DNA from: JAUVIB01 sp964424545
Lineage (GTDB): Bacteria; Calditrichota; Calditrichia; Calditrichales; Calditrichaceae
Assembly: GCA_964424545.1 (NCBI GenBank)
Contig: CAYRJN010000049.1
Coordinates: 1 to 21,283 of the forward strand
Direction: 5' to 3'
Length of the DNA stretch: 21,283 bases
This document shows positions 16,564 through 21,283 of this stretch, in pieces (position 1 is the stretch's first letter; every line of letters begins with the position of its first letter). The notes under the pieces are model-generated. The model made no database searches, was not told the origin of the DNA, and saw nothing but the letters and a program-made list of their open reading frames with translations. The translations under genes were made by a program, and so were the position numbers.

Positions 16564-16677
16564 TTAAAAACTGGCATCCGTTAATCGGCGTTTAATATTT
16601 CTTTTAATCTGTAAATCGACTTGGTGTTGAAACCCATGTTTTGTCCTGCGCTTCTTCATGCAAGAGGCAATATCAAT
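16564..16677 (-). CDS. Possible tiny basic ORF with an AUU or AUG start
   Basis: Downstream of the SUI1 gene a perfect GGAGGT (16690-16685) is followed seven bases later by ATT, opening a 37-codon frame that contains an ATG at codon 7 (16659) and ends TAA at 16564. From the ATG the peptide is 31 residues and very basic (MKKRRTKHGFQHQV, then DLQIKRNIKRRL and TDASF). The only well-spaced start is the ATT, a codon rarely used except in infC. I do not recognise the peptide. It may be chance, a remnant, or an unannotated small protein. Confidence 0.25.
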   Translation of the reverse strand: MDIASCMKKRRTKHGFQHQVDLQIKRNIKRRLTDASF

Positions 16678-16714
16678 GAGAGTTACCTCCGTTATTTCCG
16701 CATATCAAATTCGC

Positions 16715-17032
16715 TTATCCGCCTTTTAATTTTACTTTAAATCCCTGATTTGATAAATAATCGGCGATTTTTTCGCGATGATCGCCCTGTATTTCCAAAT
16801 TACTGTTTTTTACAGACCCGCCGCCGCCGCATAATTTCTGTAAACGTTTTAGCATTGGCTTAGCATCCCCGAGATAATTTTCCACAACGGTTACGGTTTT
16901 GCCGCCTCGTCCTTTGCGGTCTCGTCGGATATAAATTATATCTTGATTTGACTGCTCATGAGACATATCAATATTTTTATTCTTCTCCCAACCGGGAGCG
17001 GTTGAATAGACTAAGTTACGCCTTTTTTCCAT
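16715..17032 (-). CDS. yciH: SUI1/YciH-type translation initiation factor homologue
   Basis: This 105-residue protein has the SUI1 (eIF1-like) fold. The N-terminus EKRRNLVYSTAPGWEK is the YciH-type lead. The conserved core is RDRKGRGGKTVTVVE (37-51), LKRLQKLCGGGGSVKN (61-76), and IQGDHREKIADYL with a closing GFKVKLKGG. In E. coli YciH is linked to start-codon and initiator fidelity and to repression under stress; the role here is inferred from the family. The start codon lies inside the end of the upstream oxidoreductase gene (17-base overlap), and GGAG lies 13 bases before the ATG, so translation is probably coupled. Confidence 0.93.
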   Translation of the reverse strand: MEKRRNLVYSTAPGWEKNKNIDMSHEQSNQDIIYIRRDRKGRGGKTVTVVENYLGDAKPMLKRLQKLCGGGGSVKNSNLEIQGDHREKIADYLSNQGFKVKLKGG

Positions 17033-18389
17033 GATCGATCATTTTCTCCAAACGCGTCGGCGTATGTTTTTTTACCCATTCGAGATAATTACCGTCATAT
17101 CCCGATTTTTTTTGGAGCCGCGTTATTTTTTCTTCTAATTTTTGTATTTCATCGTCGCTTAAGGGTGCAAAACTCATTATCTTTTCACCAATGGAGCTTA
17201 AACGCAAATCCGTAAGCGATTCGGCGCGGTCAAATAATTCCTTGTAATCTTCCTCGTCCTGCGCCATAAACTGGTCAACGATTCGTTCCGTAACTTTACG
17301 GCCGTGCTGCTGCGTATCGCGTATATTACCGCGGCCGGTTACAGCGTTGCCAAGGATAAAAACATTATCAAAACCTTCGAGCTGCCCAGATTCAATATCC
17401 AATACGCGATATGTTTCGCCCTTTGTCGGGACGCCGGGAATCAACTCCGGAATACTGCCTATAGCAGAGATGGTAAGCGGCGTTTTGACATCTAAAAATT
17501 CCTCCGGAATAACTTCCATTTTACCTTTTTCCGTTTTCGTCCTCTGAAATTTCAACCCTACAAGCCGCTCGTTTTCGACAATTTTATCAACCGGCATCAA
17601 GTTATCAACCACTTTGAATAAAAATTTATCGGTCGCAATTTTCAATACTTTTTTACGCACATTATAAACCTTTTCCATCGTTGCGTCATCGGCGTTTTCG
17701 GGCATGGGCGCCAACGGCATATCAACAATACGTTGACGGGTATAAAGCGTTGCGCCTTTTAAGCCCAACGCTTCGAGCGATAAGCCCAATTCATTCAATA
17801 TGGGAGCGATTCCTTTATGCTCCAAAGTTAATACGTCGTAATTATGGCCTTTTTCTTTCAAAGCGTTGCTCACGGTAACCAACATTAACATTTTTACAAC
17901 GTCCAGCGATGCCAGCCCCCCACCGACAACGATTGCGCCGTCCACTATTTGCAGATGCTCTCCCTTATAATTGGGATCATGACATTGGTTAAACCAAGCG
18001 ATTAAAGGATTTTGATAATAGAATCCCCTGCCCACATACTCGTCAATTCCCTGAATGGGCAAGGGACGATCGCGCCAGGCGCCATTGGCCAATAATACGG
18101 CGCTGAACCCCCAGTTATCAACCACATCATTAAAATCCACGTCTATACCAAGATGCACATTGGGTACAAATTTTACTCGCGGGTCCGACAAGGTTTCATC
18201 TATTTTTTCTTCCTGCTTATCACGTAATTTAGCGTGCCACTTAGGCAAACCGAGTTCGATTTTACCGTAAGGATAAGCATTTTGATCAAAAACGACCAAC
18301 TTTATATCGTGTTTTATCAATTGACGCACCGCTTCTGAACCGGCGACGGCGCCTCCGAAAATAGCCACATAATGCACTTCTTTACTCAT
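17016..18389 (-). CDS. GltD/adrenodoxin-reductase-like FAD/NAD(P) oxidoreductase
   Basis: This is a 457-residue pyridine-nucleotide flavoprotein. The FAD Rossmann motif near residues 12-17 is GGAVAG, with Ala where the second Gly of GxGxxG normally stands, followed by an acidic strand end (VVFDQN). NAD(P) binding is at VVGGGLASLDV (154-164). The late signature VFILGNAVTGRGNIRDTQQH is like the FAD-contacting C-terminal motif of ferredoxin-NADP reductase and glutamate synthase small-subunit relatives. A charged, coiled-coil-like tail (DDEIQKLEEKITRLQKK) ends the protein. No N-terminal ferredoxin domain is present, and no gltB is near. ATG with AAGGAG 11 bases upstream. Its last 17 bases overlap the SUI1 gene. 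The electron partner and role are unknown. Confidence 0.82.
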   Translation of the reverse strand: MSKEVHYVAIFGGAVAGSEAVRQLIKHDIKLVVFDQNAYPYGKIELGLPKWHAKLRDKQEEKIDETLSDPRVKFVPNVHLGIDVDFNDVVDNWGFSAVLLANGAWRDRPLPIQGIDEYVGRGFYYQNPLIAWFNQCHDPNYKGEHLQIVDGAIVVGGGLASLDVVKMLMLVTVSNALKEKGHNYDVLTLEHKGIAPILNELGLSLEALGLKGATLYTRQRIVDMPLAPMPENADDATMEKVYNVRKKVLKIATDKFLFKVVDNLMPVDKIVENERLVGLKFQRTKTEKGKMEVIPEEFLDVKTPLTISAIGSIPELIPGVPTKGETYRVLDIESGQLEGFDNVFILGNAVTGRGNIRDTQQHGRKVTERIVDQFMAQDEEDYKELFDRAESLTDLRLSSIGEKIMSFAPLSDDEIQKLEEKITRLQKKSGYDGNYLEWVKKHTPTRLEKMIDHGKKA

Positions 18390-18526
18390 CGAGCTTTCAA
18401 CTCCTTATTTAATTTTATTGTGTTAAATTTTTTATTTTCAACTTATATGATCATGCTTTAAACATATCAATCCGCCGTTTAAAATATTTTACCATGGCGC
18501 TTTTAAAACGAAGCGATAGAGAAGGT

Positions 18527-19711
18527 CTAAACTGATTTTAATGCTCCTTCTAAATCGGCAATAATTTCATCCACATTTTCAATTCCGACTGAAAGACGCA
18601 CCAGCCCGTCAGTAATCTGTGCCTTAAGGCGGTCTTCTTTACTCATAATAGCATGGGTCATGGACGCCGGATGCTGAATAAGGGTTTCAACGCCGCCGAG
18701 ACTTACGGCGAGCTGGCACAATTTTACGTTGTTCATCAGCGTTTTACCCGCTTCCAATCCTCCTTTTAATTCAAAACTAATCATTCCTCCAAAATATTTC
18801 ATCTGTTTTTTGGAAAGTTCATGTTGCGGATGCGATTTTAAACCGGGATAAATGGTTTTTTCAATCTTATTGTGCGTATCAAGATATTCGGCTATTTTCA
18901 TGGCGTTGCGCGAATGGATTTCCATCCTAGCCGAAAGAGTCTTAATACCCCGATGCACGAGGAAAGCTTCCATAGGGGGAAGAAAACCTCCGAGAAGATT
19001 TAACGTTCTGCGCATCATTTTATAATCGTCTTCATTCTTTACAACGATCATACCTGCCACTACATCGGCGTGACCGTTTAGGAATTTAGTCATACTGTGT
19101 ATAACCACATCGGCGCCGAATTCAAATGGTTTTTGTAAAACCGGACTCATAAATGTATTATCCACAACAAGCGGCACGCCTATTTTATGCGCAAGCGCCG
19201 AACAAGCCTTCAAATCGGCTATAACAAGCGTTGGGTTACCCGGGGTTTCCATATAAATCATTTTCGTATTCGGACGAACGGCGTCTTCTATTGCTTTGTT
19301 GGAAGCAACGTCCACAAAAGTTGTTTCAACGCCGAATTTATTGTAAATGGCATTAAGCAGCGTGGTTGTCGGACCGTAAACCGTTTCCGAACAGATCACA
19401 TGATCGCCCTGTTTAAGATAGGCGGAAAAAACCGTATTAATGGCGGCCATACCGCTGGAACAGGCTAAGCCTTTATGACCGCGTTCCAAAGATGCTACCG
19501 CATCCTCCAGCGCCTCCACGGTTGGATTTCCCATTCTCGTATAAATATACCCTTGCTCCTCGCCTTTAAAAACGGCGGCGCCGTGATCGGCATCTCTAAA
19601 TTTAAAAGTAGATGTTTGATAAATAGGCGGTATTACGGCAAGATGTTCATTGTCTTGAATACCGGCATGAACGGATTTGGTTTCATCCGAATAGTTTTTT
19701 GAAGGGTTCAT
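18527..19711 (-). CDS. Cys/Met-metabolism PLP enzyme (methionine gamma-lyase or cystathionine gamma-synthase/lyase type)
   Basis: This 394-residue fold-type I PLP enzyme has the PLP lysine K209 in HSMTKFLNGH, D184 in VVDNTF, phosphate contacts YTRMGNPT (57-64) and SSGMAA (85-90), Y112 of VYG, and the carboxylate-binding SLGGVETL and VRLSVGIE near the end. The block FVDVASNKAIEDAV...IYMETPGNPT and the NGHADVVAG segment look most like methionine gamma-lyases. However, the Cys typical of that enzyme (C116 in Pseudomonas) is Pro114 here, so cystathionine gamma-lyase/synthase or homocysteine-forming activity cannot be excluded. An AAGAG site precedes the ATG. It is monocistronic by spacing: 137 bases to the next gene and 304 bases from the previous. 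Confidence 0.9.
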   Translation of the reverse strand: MNPSKNYSDETKSVHAGIQDNEHLAVIPPIYQTSTFKFRDADHGAAVFKGEEQGYIYTRMGNPTVEALEDAVASLERGHKGLACSSGMAAINTVFSAYLKQGDHVICSETVYGPTTTLLNAIYNKFGVETTFVDVASNKAIEDAVRPNTKMIYMETPGNPTLVIADLKACSALAHKIGVPLVVDNTFMSPVLQKPFEFGADVVIHSMTKFLNGHADVVAGMIVVKNEDDYKMMRRTLNLLGGFLPPMEAFLVHRGIKTLSARMEIHSRNAMKIAEYLDTHNKIEKTIYPGLKSHPQHELSKKQMKYFGGMISFELKGGLEAGKTLMNNVKLCQLAVSLGGVETLIQHPASMTHAIMSKEDRLKAQITDGLVRLSVGIENVDEIIADLEGALKSV

Positions 19712-19793
19712 TGTTATTCTCTTAATATATAAATAAAGTTTCGTTTTCTAATTTACGCTATTTTTAGTACTTAATCTAATTATTTACGTATAG

Positions 19794-19814
19794 ATTATAA
19801 AAAACTATCTATTT
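19794..19814 (-). promoter_or_regulatory. Promoter element of the PLP-enzyme gene: shared 14-mer plus TATAAT
   Basis: On the minus strand AAATAGATAGTTTT (19814-19801), one base, then a perfect TATAAT (19799-19794). The same 14-mer with the same one-base spacing precedes a TATATT upstream of the flavoprotein gene at 21029. No standard -35 hexamer is present, so the 14-mer may be the recognition site. The predicted leader is about 75 bases. Confidence 0.45.
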
Positions 19815-19826
19815 CTATTTCTATTT
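19809..19826. repeat. Hexanucleotide tandem repeat (CTATTT)3
   Basis: Three exact copies of CTATTT sit directly upstream of the -10 box of the PLP-enzyme gene, at the position where a -35 element or activator would bind. On the transcribed strand it reads AAATAG repeated. Confidence 0.6.
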
Positions 19827-20015
19827 CTGTAAAAAATATCGACGCACCTAGCGTTATTAACCATTCGTTTCCACGTCAAATAATTGTTAAAAAAAGGAGA
19901 AGTAAAAAAAGAATCTATTCTGTTGAAATTGCGCGTCAAAACAAGAATATCGGAGAATGATATATTCATTACGATCGCCGTTAACTTTATTAACCAATTT
20001 GTAAAATCTGTATTC

Positions 20016-21029
20016 TTAAGACTGTTTTTTAAGCCGCTGTAAAATGGTATTGACGGTAAGCGGTATATATTTCAAAAAACCGTGCAATACAACGCTGTTA
20101 GTTATATTCAAAGCCAACGGTCCGGCAAAAAAAAGATTTTCAACCTGAGGGCTCTCCCCCGCTTTATCTGTTTGCGGATAATGACGCCGATCCTTGTTTA
20201 TATTAATACCTTTATCAAGAAACTTCATTTGAGGGCGATAGCCTGTGGCAAAAATAAGTTTATGAACTTCCAATTCACTATCGGCAAAAAACACCCGATT
20301 CTTATCAACCTTTTTTATTTTTGAACGGGGCATATAACGGATAAACTCCATCTCGATAAATTCTTTTAAAAAGCTTTCGTAGACGCCGCGAATATGATAG
20401 AGTTTGCGCGTTTGCAGAAAAAATTTCAACTCCGATTTAGTGGAGAGAAAAAGGATGGATTTCCCGGCCAGCTCAAGGGCGATTTCCGCCGCGCTGTTGC
20501 CGGCTCCAACGATTAGTACGCGTTTATTTACAAAAGGTAAATGGGACATATAGTCATGAGAATGCATAACCATGGCGTTGTTTTCAATTCCTTGAATATT
20601 CGGAAAATATTTACCGTCAAATATGCCGCTGGCTATAATCAAATAAGGGGCGCTGTATCCGGAGCCGTTATTTGTGTAAACTTTAAATTCTTTATCATTC
20701 TTTTCTATTTTTATAACAAGCGTACTTTTTACGATATTAAGATTGAATTTTGCGGCAAACTCATCGAGATAGGTTACAAACTCCAACGAATTGCAATATG
20801 GCCTTTCGACGGCAAGACGCCAAATGGGAAAAGATGATGAAATACTGGTCCAGTCTCTTTGCGGATGACAAGGAGAAAGCATTTTAGAATCAGGGCGGAC
20901 GGTACGCCAAGCCGCTCCGACATCCCCTTTTTCTAGTATAACATAATCTATATCGTGTCGTTTTGCCTCTTCTCCGGCCCGCAATCCCGCCGGTCCCGCG
21001 CCGATAATAATCAGTTCCTTTGAAATCAT
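20016..21029 (-). CDS. CzcO/FMO-like NAD(P)/FAD-dependent oxidoreductase
   Basis: This single-domain flavoprotein has 337 residues from the chosen ATG. The FAD motif GAGPAG is at residues 10-15, ending in YVILEKG. A segment GDVGAAWRTVRPDSKMLSPC (35-54) resembles the GxW(R) region of flavin monooxygenases. The NADPH motif is GAGNSAAE (175-182), and LIFATGYRP matches the ATG motif of FMO-type enzymes. HSHDY (156-160) lies where the monooxygenase fingerprint occurs but is not canonical. The family includes monooxygenases, CzcO proteins and thioredoxin-reductase-like enzymes, so the substrate is unknown. I prefer the ATG at 21029, with AGAGA nine bases upstream; a TTG three codons earlier is too close to that site. 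It is transcribed alone. Confidence 0.8.
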   Translation of the reverse strand: MISKELIIIGAGPAGLRAGEEAKRHDIDYVILEKGDVGAAWRTVRPDSKMLSPCHPQRDWTSISSSFPIWRLAVERPYCNSLEFVTYLDEFAAKFNLNIVKSTLVIKIEKNDKEFKVYTNNGSGYSAPYLIIASGIFDGKYFPNIQGIENNAMVMHSHDYMSHLPFVNKRVLIVGAGNSAAEIALELAGKSILFLSTKSELKFFLQTRKLYHIRGVYESFLKEFIEMEFIRYMPRSKIKKVDKNRVFFADSELEVHKLIFATGYRPQMKFLDKGININKDRRHYPQTDKAGESPQVENLFFAGPLALNITNSVVLHGFLKYIPLTVNTILQRLKKQS

Positions 21030-21071
21030 ATCTTGCAATCTCTTTTAAGTATTTTTTTTATAGAATAAGCT

Positions 21072-21105
21072 AATATACAAAACTATCTATTTTAAAGCCA
21101 CCCAA
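21072..21105 (-). promoter_or_regulatory. Promoter region of the CzcO/FMO-like gene
   Basis: On the minus strand AAATAGATAGTTTT (21092-21079), one base, then TATATT (21077-21072), matching the element upstream of the PLP-enzyme gene. The same stretch also fits a Bacteroidota-style promoter: TTG (21105-21103), 17 bases, TAGTTTTG (21085-21078, form TAnnTTTG). I cannot tell which reading is real. The leader would be about 36-43 bases. Confidence 0.4.
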
Positions 21106-21181
21106 GAATGATTGCTTTTTAGCGAAATTAAAATATTTATAATAATTTTTTTAGAACGTCCACATTATTATTTACCGTTTA

Positions 21182-21187
21182 TATAAT
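21182..21187 (+). promoter_or_regulatory. Candidate -10 box for a rightward gene at the window edge
   Basis: TATAAT at 21182-21187 has TCCACA 17 bases upstream (four of six to TTGACA) and lies 39 bases before the ATG at 21227. This makes a weak but coherent rightward promoter. Confidence 0.3.
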
Positions 21188-21226
21188 AGTTTGGATTGTA
21201 TGATTTATGCGGACGAGGGAACACTA

Positions 21227-21283
21227 ATGATTAAGTCCGTAATTTTGTGTAAAAAGAAAAAAAAAGAACAAAAAAGAAAGGAA
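21227..21283 (+). CDS. Possible 5' end of a rightward gene or basic small ORF
   Basis: ATG at 21227 is preceded by GAGGG seven bases upstream, and the frame stays open for 19 codons to the window end (MIKSVILCKKKKKEQKRKE). The last 30 bases are almost pure A/G, so the Lys-rich reading may reflect low-complexity DNA rather than a protein. The product is unknown. Confidence 0.3.
   Translation, partial: MIKSVILCKKKKKEQKRKE

Larger units (their letters stand above)
19712..20015. other. Non-coding spacer upstream of the PLP-enzyme gene
   Basis: This 304-base AT-rich spacer holds the end of the flavoprotein transcript and the promoter of the PLP-enzyme gene. I see a (CTATTT)3 repeat, the 14-mer described separately, a short AATGA/TCATT hairpin near 19960, and a minus-strand T-run preceded by a very short stem near 19903-19921. 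No gene is supported. Confidence 0.55.

Noticed and set aside
19903..19921. Minus-strand short stem followed by a T-run as a terminator
   Set aside because: The stem is only 4-5 weak pairs with almost no loop; a run of Ts in AT-rich DNA is not sufficient.
1..21283. CRISPR arrays, phage genes, insertion sequences, tRNA or rRNA genes, defence systems
   Set aside because: No regularly spaced repeats, transposase or integrase motifs, or tRNA-like folds were seen; gene content is core metabolic and envelope.

Overview
This AT-rich window looks like chromosomal DNA from a diderm, LPS-making bacterium of the FCB superphylum. A Calditrichota/Caldithrix-like lineage is my best guess, but this is inference. 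The evidence is a Kdo synthesis operon, a DUF3078 beta-barrel, a PorV/FadL-like barrel, a DUF3943 protein and a TamB/TamA pair. Many genes have clear AGGAGG-type ribosome binding sites, and GTG or TTG starts occur. I see no rRNA, tRNA, CRISPR array, transposase, integrase or phage gene.

Layout. (1) Positions 1-3075, minus strand: kdsA, a POT/PTR2-type transporter and kdsC run in that order, followed by what may be the first five codons of another gene leaving the window at position 1. A good sigma70-type promoter precedes kdsA. (2) Positions 3245-6493, plus strand: rsmE, a HIT-family hydrolase, a DUF3078 outer-membrane protein and a PorV/FadL-like outer-membrane protein. The divergent kdsA/rsmE spacer carries a perfect 8-bp inverted repeat. 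(3) Positions 6559-7497, minus strand: a secreted DUF3943 protein, then a 583-base non-coding spacer. (4) Positions 8081-14095, plus strand: tamB (containing a 10-N assembly gap) and tamA, the translocation and assembly module. (5) Positions 14163-16456, minus strand: a Tat-targeted gluconate-2-dehydrogenase subunit-3-like protein and a GMC flavoprotein joined by an ATGA overlap. (6) Positions 16715-18389, minus strand: a GltD/FNR-like FAD oxidoreductase overlapping a SUI1/YciH-type translation factor, with a possible tiny basic ORF below it. (7) Positions 18527-21029, minus strand: a Cys/Met-metabolism PLP enzyme and a CzcO/FMO-like flavoprotein. Each is preceded by the same 14-mer placed one base upstream of a TATA(A/T)T box.

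Most of the window is housekeeping and envelope biogenesis: Kdo for LPS, ribosome modification, outer-membrane proteins and their assembly. The less ordinary parts are the GMC/subunit-3 pair, whose active-site signature departs from the usual GMC pattern and which has three clustered cysteines; the translationally overlapping oxidoreductase-SUI1 pair; and the promoter element shared by two separately transcribed genes. I found no convincing new multi-gene system and have scored the findings accordingly.
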